The translations under genes were made by a program, and so were the position numbers. Of a DNA stretch of 64,000 nt, positions 15,301 through 28,000 are shown piece after piece; position 1 is the first letter of the stretch, and each line of letters begins with the position of its first letter. Below the pieces are notes generated by a model, which saw only the letters and a list, made by a program, of their open reading frames with translations, was not told the DNA's origin and did not search any database. The DNA comes from Antedon mediterranea (taxonomy: Eukaryota; Echinodermata; Crinoidea; Comatulida; Antedonidae), in assembly GCF_964355755.1 (NCBI RefSeq), contig NC_092674.1, positions 24,268,001-24,332,000 of the forward strand. Direction: 5' to 3'.

Positions 15301-15895
15301 TAGGCCTACAACTGATCTGGTAATTTCGTGTGTCAATGAAAACATTCTAAAACAGGATACACAACGCAATCAGTAGTTATAAGCAGGACCCCAATAATTG
15401 GTCCCTAGAAATGTAATCGTCCCAAAACTTACCTGTTGCTAGCTTGCGTGTGTACTCCGGATCTTCTATAATATACTCCAATCCTGTTTCTGAGTTCATA
15501 ACGGCTTTTATACAGGCAACTATTTCCAACTGTGCAAACAAGTTAGCAAAATCTACTCGATTTTCTTGACTAACCCTTTTTTGTGTCAAATATAATAATT
15601 CCAATCCCCCTAGCTCCAAGAAACGTAACATCCATTGCTTGCTACATTCATTTGTCAGTCTGTGTCTCAGTGAAGTGTACTTATGAATAGAAGGTCCGTC
15701 ACGGATCAGTCGAATACACGTTTCTGGATCACTGGAGTCCTGCAAGGTGGCAGCAGTGTTAGCATTTGAGGGATCGTTTTTAACTTTCTGTAGCAGCCTC
15801 CGCCAATTCTTACGCGCGGCAACTGACGTATGCCGCTGCTGTATGCATTCGTCACTGACGTCTGATTTTGAACTTATGAGAAGCAGGGATTCCAT
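6315..15895 (-). CDS. Inverted formin-2-like protein, first two coding exons (partial gene)
   Basis: Exon 1 is 15895-15433 (154 codons plus 1 nt) and exon 2 is 6430-6315 (2 nt plus 38 codons). They join in phase across a 9-kb intron with a GTAAGT donor and a TTTATTTACAG acceptor; exon 2 ends at another GTAAGT donor. The start ATG is preceded in frame by TGA two codons upstream, which fixes the N-terminus. The product resembles the N-terminal GBD/FH3 (diaphanous-inhibitory-domain-like, armadillo-type) region of INF2. Visible hallmarks are DPETCIRLIR, YTSLRHRL, WMLRFLELGGLELL, CIKAVMNSETGLEYI and VKKQVFELLSALCLYS. INF2 nucleates and severs actin filaments and acts at the ER and in mitochondrial division in vertebrates. 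The proline-rich FH1 and actin-binding FH2 domains are not in the window and should lie to the left. Another metazoan formin is possible, but the VKKQVFELL block is closest to INF2. Confidence 0.85.
7459..7624. mobile_element. MITE family A, degenerate copy
   Basis: Ends read AGCGCTGTCTACAC and GATGTAGACAGGGCTT, matching the terminal inverted repeat of the family. The core keeps the ATGGTAGCGAT and TCATGTCC blocks. It contains a TAGGCCTAGGCCTA insertion relative to the other copies. Confidence 0.75.
8153..8742. mobile_element. Non-autonomous DNA element, family C copy 1
   Basis: About 590 bp, clearly homologous along its whole length to 61747-62318. The ends are imperfect inverted repeats beginning TTAAAGGCCAGG on the left and, read inward, TTAAAGCTCCGG on the right, flanked by TA. 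There is no transposase frame, so it must be moved in trans. Confidence 0.75.
10791..10985. mobile_element. MITE family B copy
   Basis: About 195 bp with inverted ends; the left arm contains ACAGACGAGCGGTAACGG and the right arm CCGTTACCGCTCGTCTGTG. The central part shares GGTTTCCGCT/AGCGGAAACC and CCACGTAGAAT blocks with 12074-12254 in opposite orientation. It is non-coding. Confidence 0.75.
11580..11735. mobile_element. MITE family A copy
   Basis: Starts CTCTGTCTACAATTATC and ends TTTGATAGTGTAGAAAG, with the internal ATGGTAGTGATATGACATC block shared by the other copies. Confidence 0.8.
12074..12254. mobile_element. MITE family B copy
   Basis: The left arm contains ACACAGACGAGCGGTA; the right arm is its inverted counterpart ending TCTGTGTAAATTGGACTT. 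It is flanked by TA on both sides and has no coding potential. Confidence 0.75.
12648..12780. mobile_element. MITE family A, copy with degenerate left end
   Basis: The right half is well preserved (GGGCACATCACAC, then AACTAGTTTGATAGTG and TAGACAAAGCTT). The left end has diverged. Confidence 0.7.
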
Positions 15896-17905
15896 TAATC
15901 CTCACAATTGTACGTAATTAATCTAATTCAAAAAGAATAAAAGAATCATTTGTATTTTGTTAATTAGGTAGCTACGTCCCCTCAACCTTACATTCTAATT
16001 TAGGATACTTTTATTGTCCATATACGGATGATCAAGGGTTTAAATGAAAGCAAACTAAAGCTGTTTATGGACATTATTTGAGCATTTGTCTTTAATTGGT
16101 AGTCGACATCATGTATATGCTGGAACTAAAAATTCAGGTGAAATTCTACCAGTAAAACTAAAAATAGAAGTTTATGCCAACATTTGTTCTTCATTTATTT
16201 TAAATACTAATAGTAATCATTCGAATTTCTGAAAGAAAAGTACTGAGCTGTTTAAAAAGACAATATTTAAGAATTTCTCTGAAATTGGTAGCCTCCTAAT
16301 ATATTGCAGAGATTATAATTTTGTTGAAATTCTATTATCATAGCGAAATATGGTATAAATAATTATTTATATAATAAAATATTATTATTAATTGTGAACA
16401 ATGTTTCGAACAACCAAATTGAAGAATTAGTATGGGATGCCTATTTTATATATTATATAAGGTTATTTAAAAGAGAAAACGCACATTCAATATGATTTTA
16501 TTCACCTTTGTTAAATAATTGTGAAGTAGGGTAGGTGACAGGTCTACAACTGTAGCCTACGAACTCTGAAATGGAGATTCAAGATTCCTAAAATGGAAAT
16601 ATATTTTTCCTAGCATAGGCCTTAATTAAGACAATTAAAAAAATGATTGAATTGCCTAAACGCTATAATATAGGGCAATGGTAGAATACGGTTAATATTA
16701 TTTAATGTTAAAATGATTAACAAGGCTTAAAATTCAAAACAAAAATTACAGTACAAAGAGTTATCATTTCTTTGGTTTTGGTAATATTACGAATTGAGTC
16801 AATTTACAACTTCGTATACCCCCATGGACAGAAAGAGTAACGACGTTTTTTCCAGCTTACATTACACTGTTGGTGTTGGGGACCCTTTCTTATCAACACA
16901 ATCAAATATGCTTCTGGCTGATACATGTCAAGTTACACAGTATTACAATCGCTATTGAATTCGAATAATTCAATTTAAAAAAGAAAGGTGTTCACAATAA
17001 AAACATTGATACTTGTAAGTCATATGCCTAATAGTATTGGTTCAAGGCTTCCAGTCCAATCACACATTTCATTAAGAACTTTCTTCCTGTCCCTCGGGCA
17101 ATTTCACAGCTTTACGCAACTATAACAAAACTTGATACAACACGTATTGACGATGGAGGTAAACATATAACAAGCTTATGATATCAATTGTTACACACAA
17201 CAACGCGGTGGGTCAAGTGCAAAGTTACGCGTACTAAACACGCATCTTTGGAATTTCTTGATGCACAGCGTGCAATATTACGTGGAATATCATTTTTAGC
17301 ACGCGCGTTTTGCAATTAAGAATATTTGCCAACGGTGCTAATAATCATGGTAGAAGTGGTTAATATCTAACGAAAAATGATATTATTAAAATATTATACA
17401 CATGTGGACCAACTGAAAAGCTAACATTTAGGAAATAAGACGTGTAAAAAGTGTTGAGGGCGTCGTTTAAATGTGAAAGTTATAGGACAGTCTGACGACA
17501 GTCTTGTCCCGAACAATTATTAAATGTTAATTTTATTTTAGGCATTTTGCGAAATACAGGCGAACCTCTCCTTTGACACCCACTTGTAAAAGTAGACTCT
17601 TTCCAGTGAATGAGGGGAAATTATTTAATACAGCCAGCCCTGTTTTAAAAACTCTCTCATTAAGGGGACACATGGTTTGGTTGGCTCCCCCTAATAACCA
17701 GTGTTAATACTGCTATGCTTGCATTTTACAAAGCAACTTTATAGGTAGTCTAAATTTAACAAATTTCTCTCTTAAATTAATTTTAAAGCCCGTGTTTGTC
17801 TAGACGTCTGCGAGTAAATTCAACTAATTGACAAAGATGTTTGTTTTTTGACATAGAACATTTTTATATGACATTGTAAGGGTAGCTTAAAATAAGTAGG
17901 CAATA

Positions 17906-18070
17906 ATAATGATGATGATGATGATAACGATGATGATGATGATGGTGATAATGATGATGATGGTGATAATGATGATGATGATGGTGATAATGATGATGAT
18001 GGTGATAATGATGATGATGATGGTGATAATGATGATGATGATGGTGATGATGATGGTGAGGATGATGATT
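17906..18070. repeat. GAT/ATG trinucleotide microsatellite
   Basis: A long imperfect run of GATGAT units interrupted by GGTGAT and AATGAT variants. On the minus strand it gives a spurious histidine-rich reading frame. Confidence 0.95.
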
Positions 18071-21036
18071 ACAATATGACACTGACAGATTGATTTTTTA
18101 CAGTGAAATTCGAGGTCTCAATCCTCATGTTATGTTATAAAATGGTCCTCCTTTTCACATAGAATAAATTTGACATTTTGTCATGACTTGATAATCATTC
18201 ATCAACTCTCAATGTTATTCTGACTTTTTTTAGCAAGCATACTACTCGAACTAGAGCACGTCAAATTGAACTCTGCTCCAATAGCATGATACAATCGAAC
18301 ATGATATGGAATACCTCGCATGGCCTAAGTTAATGAGTTCTCACCACTATTACGTTTCCGAATCGTAATGACTCCTCCGTCAATGTCCTCACCAAAGAAA
18401 CATGATATTCTTGCAATGTAGTAATGAACTTCTTCATTTCAATAGTATAAGTCTATTTTGATTTTAAACATCTCCCATTTTTTAAAAATATTTTCTTGTA
18501 TTGTATAAATATTGGAATAATTTACATGTCCACGTAGAAGCTAAACCATGGTTTCTATATATAAATTACATAGGATTATTATAGGATTTTCTTTTTTGCC
18601 TGTACTGTATGCCTTTGAAACTTTTGATGTTTTTTCATCATAGTGTTTTTTTAAATGTTTTTTATCTTAAGAGCCTTGTCTGTGTACAAACAATGAGTTT
18701 TAAATACTTTTATATATTTGACAATAAATGTTGTGCAAGCACCGCACTCTTTTATTCATTCATACATTAGTGTAGTACTAGTGAGTGACGTGTTATCAAC
18801 ACGATGATTGGAGGATTAGACAAACACATTCTCATTCTATCAAGTTAGAACCGGACGGGAAGTGAAACTGCCATCCACATATAGGCCTGTAGAACCAAAT
18901 GTGACAATTCTGTTTTAGAGATATACTGTCTTTACTAAGCCAACCATAAATTGTATACATTCTTAAATTTTTTAATTTTTATCTTTAGATTGTTTTTACT
19001 TATAAGTTTAAATTTGATCATGGATGGATAATCAATTTCGTCGCGAGTGACGCAGCGTCCGCAAATCGTACCGTAGGCCTACTTAGTTAAACAATTAATA
19101 AACAAACTAATTTAAGATTTATTCCGATCACTGAACGTAAGTCCGTATTGAACGTAAAATTAAGACTTTCAACTGGCCTATTTCCTTTTTCAGCTGCTTT
19201 TAAGAACAATTAGAGTCTTAATTAAATGGAATTTATATGCTGTTATAGTCTTATAGACACGTACATCTCATCCTATAGGCCCACAATGTTTACTTTACTT
19301 AACCATGATGTAATCAATGTGCAAAGAAAAAATAGAAGCGGGAATAAAGCCTGCACTCGGCGAACATATGTCGATGTAATTCATTAGTTCGGAATTGACA
19401 AGAAAGATCTGCAGGCCTTTTACGTGATTTGCAATTAATTGTTTATTAAGAAGGTTGTGTATACAGGTAATGTTACTAATGTTTATACCAATCCATACAA
19501 CATTCAATTAGGCCTGGATAGTGTCCTTTGTTCCTATACGATATCTGCGTGTCATTGTTAGTACGAGAAAAAATGAAAAAAAGCATGACATAATAAATAT
19601 CGGCATATGTATTCTCACGCACGTTTGATCCCATACTCTGGATCTGTTTGGTCATCAATCGCGTCATTCATATAGAGTCATGCCATTGAGCTTAAAGATA
19701 TACCGTATTGTCCTCAGACATTTGCGGAAACCAACAAATATAATAACATCGCTTATAAAAAAGACAAAATAAACGGCTACTGAGGTTTTGGTTTTTTTTT
19801 TCATGAGGAGAACATCGACGACTATTATTATAAAATTAGCGATGCTTTTACTGCTTGTCAGTGCATTTCGTTTGCTTAAAGACGGTGGAATATATATCGA
19901 AGTCTCTTTGGTGGTCCGGTATAGACCCATTGCATTTAATATAGGCCTAACATGCTCTTAAAAAACAAGACAAAAATGATTTGTTACAAACTAGAAAAAG
20001 TAAAAATAATCAATCCAGAGTTTAGGCATTATACAAAGTGACAAACAAATTTAAAAAATACAAAATACACCGTAGTCTAAACAAATACGGATTCTTATAC
20101 AACCTAAAAAATAAAAGTTTGTAAATAACGATTTTATTATTCCAGTGTAGTTATCTACTATGTCATAAGTTATAAATCCATAAACAAACTTATATAATGT
20201 TAACATCACAGTATATCCCTTTATGTTTCCTAAAATCTAACCATTATCAATAATGTAATATATTATAAAATGCATGTCATACATACCTCTAAAAAAGAAA
20301 GCTATAGACCCCTCAATAAACTGACTATTCCTGATTCTTCAACACAACAATTGTTATATCTCTCATACTAGATCGGCTGATAAAACAACTACGGAAGCGC
20401 ATGCGTGTATATCTTCATTAATATTAGGTCTAGGCCAATTAATCTTGATTACTAAGTCTGCTAGTTATTTGTAGAGACCTGGGGTGGGCTGACGACTTTT
20501 GATGATGGGGATCATCTTAGCCAATCATAACCTACGTTGAGTTGTAGATTAAGGAGCTACCATATGAATAATTTGAACCGTATCTTTATTGTGATTAAGG
20601 GTGTAAAAATGCATAACCATAATTACTTGTAATTTAAAGGATACCCCATGGAATATAAGAGTAATATAGATGCAATTATTGTAATATTTATTCGAGGTCA
20701 GGGTATAAACAAATTTAAGGCTAATTTGAAACATCATTACCTTAATATATATATTATTTTATACATCTTATTTTGAATAATTGGCCATACGTTGGCCGAC
20801 GTAAAAGTAAAATGATGAATAGAAATGAAAATTGTTAATTCATCATAAATGTTGTGTATAGTTTTAGATACGTTTATCATAATGTTGTTGCTTAGACGTA
20901 CATTATTATGATATTATTCACACACATATTTTGTGCGTACAATACTGTGTTTTTTGTGGGGTAACTTATCCACTATTAAACCAATAAGGCCATATACATG
21001 GCTGCAGTCGCGTGCACAAATTTGAGTTAGTGTTTA

Positions 21037-21057
21037 CCGACCGACCGACCGACCGAC
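21037..21057. repeat. CCGA tetranucleotide repeat
   Basis: About five tandem CCGA units. No other function is visible. Confidence 0.85.
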
Positions 21058-24000
21058 ATAGTGAGCTGGAGAGTCGCGTGCAAACAGACGAAAAGCTCAA
21101 GAGTTCCCCAATGACGACGGCTGGTTCTTCCCACCCAATGAATAAATTAATAAATAATAGAACAGAAAACTCATTAGAACAAAACTCAAGTGTTCATTTA
21201 ATGGGTCACTTTAAATCGATCATGAACGTATATAGTATTTACCTTCCTTTCGGTTGACAGGAAAGTTTCGGAATAGTGGTGTTCCAAAAGAGAAGTTTAA
21301 TACTATTGTCTATTTGTATTTCAAATGTATCTGCTGCTTTCTTCAGGTAGAAAATGAATTAGTATGTTTTTTGCCTTGTTGGTCACATAACACGCAATTA
21401 ATAATTGTCCTGTCCGTACGCTAAACAATTTTCAACAGAGAAAGAAATCTATATATAAACATCAACACTATTGCCAAAATACAGGTGTTGCAAAGGTGTT
21501 CACTTTCTAACGTCCTCGTTAATTAAAACAAATCTAATATTCATTAATTGATTAACAGATTCGTTTGTTTCCGGTGGGACTTCATTTAAAGGCAATTTAT
21601 CAATCAAAATAAAGCTGGCACGCACCGATGAATCACAGCCTATGCCGCCCGCCGGCAGTATTCACGTTTCGTCTAATAATGGACGTCTAGGCCTAACTCA
21701 TTTTTAACAACGCCTTTAAAAATATAGATCCATCCGAGATACTTATGTATCAACAGCTGAATAGAAACAATACAGTTACTTGATGTCATGTCAATCTAGT
21801 TCAAGTTGTGAAAGCTGCCATTTTACCGTGTGAACACCCCTTATTAATCTATAAACATTATTATTGATTTTTACGGACACAAAAAACAAGTCAATTTCAC
21901 TCAAACCGTTAAGGGGGAAAATTTTAGCTGTGAAATGATGACGGGAGGATGAATTATGAATTGAACAACTTTAGCCTATAGGCTAAATATTACATTTATT
22001 TAGTTTTCCAGTGAAGAATGAAATTGTGATCATACTAATTTGAATCGTCAATCATTGCCTCTCTATCAATTTTGGCAGACCGATTCGGCAAAAATATTGG
22101 GATCAAATTCTATATACTTTTAAAACATGGAGCTCAAAACTGTATCACCGACCAAGGAGAGTGAACCCCTCCCTCTTCCCCAACCAAAGCTTGCCCCTCC
22201 CCTTTTACAAATCCTTATATCCTCCATTGGTTTCTGTAATTTAATTGTCTCTTCATCTCCTTTGATACTGGCCTATATCAGAATGTAGTTTACGATGCTT
22301 TAGAGTTCCATGTTCCTTATAGGCCTACCTATCGTACAATATACTGCATTAGCAATTTAATTAGGCGGTCCATAGAAGATAAAGAATCAATAATAAGTTA
22401 TTACTTTTCGATGTTGGTGGTCGTAGTCAGCAATTAGTAACGGAATAATATAGCATTACACGTATACATAATCATCACAGACGGCAAACTGAATGAACTT
22501 ATTATTGCAGGACACCGTACGCTCCTCGTTATTGGGCATGTGCTTAATCTCTTTAATATGATTCATTATTGTTTAACAAATTAAGCATTTAGTCTTGGCT
22601 TTAATTTGTATCCTAATTGAATTCGAGATTGCTTCAATATATCATTTTTAAGTGGTTTAATTTTTTCCTTTTTGTAAGTGTGCTGTCATTTTGGCCTTTT
22701 TATTTTCGAGGGAATGGTAGGCATAATATGGATAAACGTACCTCTGATAATATACATTACACGAACAAATTAAAAGAACAAAACAAGAACAAATGCTGAA
22801 ACGAAATTAAGATTGTATAGTAGACTACGTAAGAATATTTAACAAAATAAACAAATAAAACAAAACCAACAATCACTTGAAACAAAACATTAGGCCTAGG
22901 CCTAATGTATTGAAATCGTTGTGTAATGTTTTTATCCCGTTTTTCTACTAGAGGAATTTATTTGCAGCCAAAATAGTTTCCTCGCATATATATTCAAATT
23001 TTCTGATTCATCTACTTTTTTTCGGAACTTAAGAATAAATATAACACCAATAGAGCTATAAGGAGGTGTTCAATCTGCGCACCGAGTAGTTCAGTGTTAA
23101 AACGGTCTTACGTAAGAAAAAAAAAACAGACTTAAAGGGTTGATCCGGGTATAAACTTTGTTTTTGTTTTTTTGTAAGCGTTGAGGAATTAGTTTAGTCA
23201 ACAATCTCCATGGTTATATATAGCATAAATAATAATTTTATTCGGCATGTTATATCAAGCACAATCTTCCCAGGAGTAAGCAGTAGGCTTAGGCCTGAAC
23301 AGAATTATTCTCCTGCGCCAACATTTATATTGTTGAGAGTGTAGTAAGCAGTCCCTCTTCACGTCACATCTGAAGAGGCACTGTGGTGGAACGTTTATAA
23401 TATCACGTAGTTCTTTCTATTTACAATAATTTTTATCATCAGGTTAAAAATAAAAGTGTAAATAACCCCATCGTAGGTCACCGTATTGAATCTTTGAACA
23501 ATGATAGAAACATTGATTATAATATCAACATTGGTTAGCTGTTTCCGGTAGACGATTCGATGTTGTGTGATTTTTTGTTGATTTATAAATCGTTAATAAA
23601 TACTTGGTTCTCTTGGACAAAGCAACGCAATGCAACGATGTAAGCCGCGCAATGCAGTTTGAAGTTCGTGATTGCTCCTTGCGCGGTGTGCGCTTTCGTC
23701 CTTGGTGTCGACCAAGTGGGACCGTTTGAAGTGGAATCCCTCTACACGGATAGAACTGAGGTAGCGCAAAAGACGAGCCTCTTTCGCCTAAATATTATTA
23801 TTTTTACACTTAATATTCCTGTTTTATGCCAAGGGTTAAGGGAATACAATACAAACATGCTATAACTTAACTGTTATCACCAAAGAACTATAAGTTCTTT
23901 GTTATCACTTAAAAAAAACAAAAAACTCAACAGATCATAAAGTCAAGATTACAGATTATTGCCTAAGAATTATAAGTAGATCGAATTAATTGATAGAAAA

Positions 24001-24929
24001 ATGATTGCCTAACATCCCCTAAAATCACCCCCTCCCCTCCCGAAAATGCAGCCATTTATGCAAGGGTATCTATCGCTGAGGTTACTGAGGCACTGTTATC
24101 GCCAATACGGTTATCGGTGGTGTTAACACAAGTGGACCTGATTTGAGATCGTGCGATGTTTATCCCTGAGATTTATAGGCAACATTATTAGAAATGGCTA
24201 CCCAACTAATCCCTCTGCTCCAAGAACTGTTAAACTCAATAGCTTACCTTAAAGGAAAAGTTCAGCCATAAGCCTAAATATAACTCCTGCATCTGGCGAA
24301 AGTCCTGTGACAATTAAGAGCCTTACATTAAATTATTTTTATAAGCGTAATCACTTTTAACAAGATACTGTCATAGTATGTACTTTGGATCTCGATAAGT
24401 ATGTATTGAACTTTATGATATTATAACTACGTTCACTCTCAATGGCCCTTTGGCCCACTTAAAGTTTACAACGTCGAAATGTGTCTATCTGAGGTGTGAA
24501 GGGGAAAGAATCGGCCTCCACTCGAAACACCAGTAATACTCCTATATCATCTCTAAGCCAGAAATAAATACTTATGTATACATCACTATCTTTGTGGCGC
24601 CATTTCCTCAGATTGTCGCAAACTTTATAGCAGTTTTGAAATAATACAATATGTTTTTTATGACAATTAAATAATTGAAAAAGACTTTATTGTAGGCCTA
24701 CTTGAAATATCCTTTCATTTACCATGTGATATGCCTAACATAACAATAAATGTAAACAAACCATACTATAAATATATATTGTAAATTAGTGTATTACACA
24801 ACCGTTTGACAACGAGACTCTTTATCGATCATTATCAATATCAGAGCACTTCTTTTTATTTCTTCAAAAAGTATTATAAATACAATTTAGGCCTCCCATA
24901 GCTGTTGATTACGTAATTTAAACTTGGAC

Positions 24930-24935
24930 CACGTG
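24930..24935. promoter_or_regulatory. CACGTG E-box upstream of DPH3
   Basis: A perfect CACGTG about 90 bp before the DPH3 start codon. Its position suits a proximal promoter element, but there is no other support for function and one such hexamer can occur by chance. Confidence 0.25.
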
Positions 24936-25024
24936 TGTCGTCATGAGAGTGGTGGGTAGTGATGCGTGTTGATCGTATGGCATTTCATCATTGTTGAAAC
25001 GTTGTGTTGAGAAACAGCAGTAAA

Positions 25025-28000
25025 ATGTCTGTTTTTCACGACGAAATCGAAATAGAAGATTTTGAATATGACGAAGAAAATGAACTCTATCATTTTCCAT
25101 GTCCATGTGGAGACAGATTTGAGATATATAAGGTAGTTTTATCTGAATTTTCTTCTAGAATATGCTAAGGCTAAGCGGCAGTATATTATTATATATAGGC
25201 CTAGCTAGGCCGATTTGTTAGGCTCATTAGAGTCTAGTAGGCCTAGAGTCCCCTCACTTACCTACCCTCCACTACTAGGGCTAGGGCCTACTCTCTACTA
25301 CTAGGCCTACCACTAGCCAGACCTAGCTAGCTAGGACTGCCTGGGTTGTATGATTAGGAATGCTGCTACTACAGACAGGTAATAATTATGGGTTGTTGTA
25401 GCTTGTTTTATTTTTTTATTTATTGTGGTATAGGGCCTAACTATTAATAATAATAAATACCTAAAAAAAAAAAAAAATGTTATGTAGCCTAAACTAAGCC
25501 TATTTGTACGTTTTAGTTAGCAGGTTTAGTGAATTATTCACTTCAGAAATTAAAAAAATATTTTTCTGTCTATTTTAACGCTTTGATCTTTCAGGAGGAC
25601 TTGATGAATGGGGAAGATGTCGCTACGTGTCCAAGTTGCTCTCTCATCATTAAAGTTATTTATGATGTTGTAAGTATTATAAGTATAACTAATCAAACAA
25701 AACATACACAACAGCAATCAGATTACAAAAAAAAATTGATTTTAATTAATTAAGCCCCATTTAAAAAAAAAACCGAACTAAAGTGTAGGCCAACACAGAG
25801 TTTACTATTAATATTATGTTTGTTTTCTTCTGTGCTTCTTCATTAAGAATTGGTATAATAATACTCTATGAATAATACTCCATGGATAATGCACTTGTCA
25901 ATTGTATGACCCACTATACGACCCCCGGGAGAGGTGCGTCATTTGTCCGATGTGCGTCATACTTTTGAATACCATGACGCACGCGTGCGTCAAAAAGGTG
26001 ACTTACCTTTAGGTGACCATGACGCACCCATTTTGACGCACTGTGACCATGTTGTTTATGATATGGTGGGTGGTAAAGTGACGGACATTGACACACCTTG
26101 TTCATTGATGTGACGTACCATCTAGGTTTTTTGACGCACCCCTGCGTCAGTAATTATTTGTAAATGACGCACCTCTCCCGGGGGTCGTATAGTGGGTCAT
26201 ACAATTGACAAGTGCATAATACTCTCCATGCATAGCCTCTAAGTGCTTCACATTAATACCCTGGTTATTTTTGGATGGAAACATACACCCATAATGCAGC
26301 CCAGTACCGCACCAGGTATCCCTTGGGTTGAGAGAGGCAAAACGTAAAATAAAGTTTCTTGCCTAAGGACAAAAGCAATGCGATGTGATTCAAACTCGCG
26401 ATCAGTAGTAATCTAATGTCCAACACACTGCGTCAATGTCAATTTAATGGAGTATCCTGTGACTATGTATAACTGTGGTTTGAATGTGTTAAAGGCCCAT
26501 TCCCTACGTTTTTTAGATCTAATTTAAGATCACAAACTATATTTAATGTAAAAATAATACTATATGGTCCTATTGCGATAACTTTTTTCGTCTTTAAACG
26601 GTTAAAAATGTGAAAAATAAGTCGATTCTAATAATTATAGCGGCCCGCTATAAATCCCAAAATGCATTGCGCGCGGATTGATATTTTTGTTTTTCACCTG
26701 TAATTCGCCCACTTTTCGATCGATCGTGAGGCCAAAACAAATGGAAGACTCCTAACTTTTCAGCGAAAATACCGGGTTTTCCCCAATTTGTATCAACGGA
26801 GTCTGGCAAAAACAGAAAGACAATTAATGCAGCAACTATACAACGTCAGGCTAGGTATATAGCTAGCGTACGATGTTCGTACGTTACCGATGTTTACCAG
26901 CTAGGCCTACAAAACTAAGCCTAGCTAGGCTAGGCCTAAGACCGTCCACGAGAGGTCGATCGCCGCGAGCTACTTAGGTAGTGCATTGTTTCTCACTTTT
27001 TTATCATAATTTACCATAAAACGTACATTTAAGACAAGAAACGACATGGTTTAATGTTTTTAAAGTGATATATATGTATTATTTTCCAAAAAACGTTCAA
27101 AATTGCAGGGAAGGGGTCTTTAAAGATCCATCTATTAGTATTAGTTTATAACATTATCCTGCTGACAAACAAACATGGATACAGGGAATAATTTCGCCAG
27201 TGTAGCGTAGCAAAAAGCTATACAAAACAACCTTCTTGCTACACATTTCCAGGGAAAAATTTCATTTTAAAATTTTGTTTAGCAATAATGCTAATCAAAC
27301 TGATTTTGGAGTCAAGAAACATAGTTTTGTATTGTATTTTTTGATACACAATTTTAGAAATGTGTAGCAATAAGGTTGTTTTGTATAGCTTTTTGCTATG
27401 CTACACTGGCGAAATTATTCCCTGATTTCTACAATTGTGTAGCAAAAAATACGATAGAAAACTATGTTTCTTGACTCAGAAATCAGTTTGATTAGCAATA
27501 TTCCTAAACAAAATTTTAAAATGAAATTTTTCCCTGGGATACAAACCCCACAAAAATATTGCAGAGCCTAATAATGTCGCCATGGTATTTACTGTAGTCA
27601 TACTGTAGTATTCAGAATTCCATTTACTTTACCATATGCAACATTTTCCTTTCAAATGACATTTATTTTCCTCCATAGCAATACAATACAAAATAGTATA
27701 CAGAAATGGTAAGGTAAAATAATTAAGATTATGATGATTGTTGGATAGACAAAAGAAAAGAGAATTAAAAAAAAAAAGGCTATGGAGGAAGGCGTAATCC
27801 CGAGAAGATGTGGGTATCTTGTGCTGGGTATGCCTATGCTAATAAAATGGATACATTGATTTTGGTTCTGTTAAATTTCTCTGGTGTTGGATGAAATATG
27901 TTTTCTACTCTGTATTTAATATTCACAACTACTATATTTACTGTAAATTATTGTAAAAAAATCAGATTTTAGTCAGTTAAAATTAAGTTTGTTAAATTAT

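Larger units (their letters stand above)
6431..15432. other. Intron 1 of the INF2-like gene
   Basis: A 9.0-kb intron without convincing nested genes. It holds MITE family A copies (about 7459-7624, 11580-11735, 12648-12780), a 590-bp element (8153-8742), two MITE family B copies (10791-10985, 12074-12254), a degenerate direct repeat (about 13551-13625 and 13750-13825) and a short inverted repeat near 14871-14925. Open frames of 60-80 codons here lack codon bias, splice context and family similarity. Confidence 0.6.
15896..25024. other. Intergenic region between INF2-like and DPH3 (divergent)
   Basis: 9.1 kb without a supported gene. It contains a GAT microsatellite (about 17906-18070), a CCGA tetranucleotide run (about 21037-21057) and a perfect 22-bp palindrome around TAGGCCTAGGCCTA (22887-22908). 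The promoters of both flanking genes should lie at its ends. Sequence at 17640-17700 contains a CATTAAGGGGACAC block resembling the motif of the tandem arrays further right. Several open frames of 60-90 codons were judged spurious. Confidence 0.55.

Noticed and set aside
17864-18082. Histidine-rich 72-codon frame on the minus strand
   Set aside because: It is the translation of the GAT/ATG microsatellite.
24918-25106. Minus-strand frame opposite DPH3 exon 1
   Set aside because: It is an antisense shadow of the DPH3 coding sequence.
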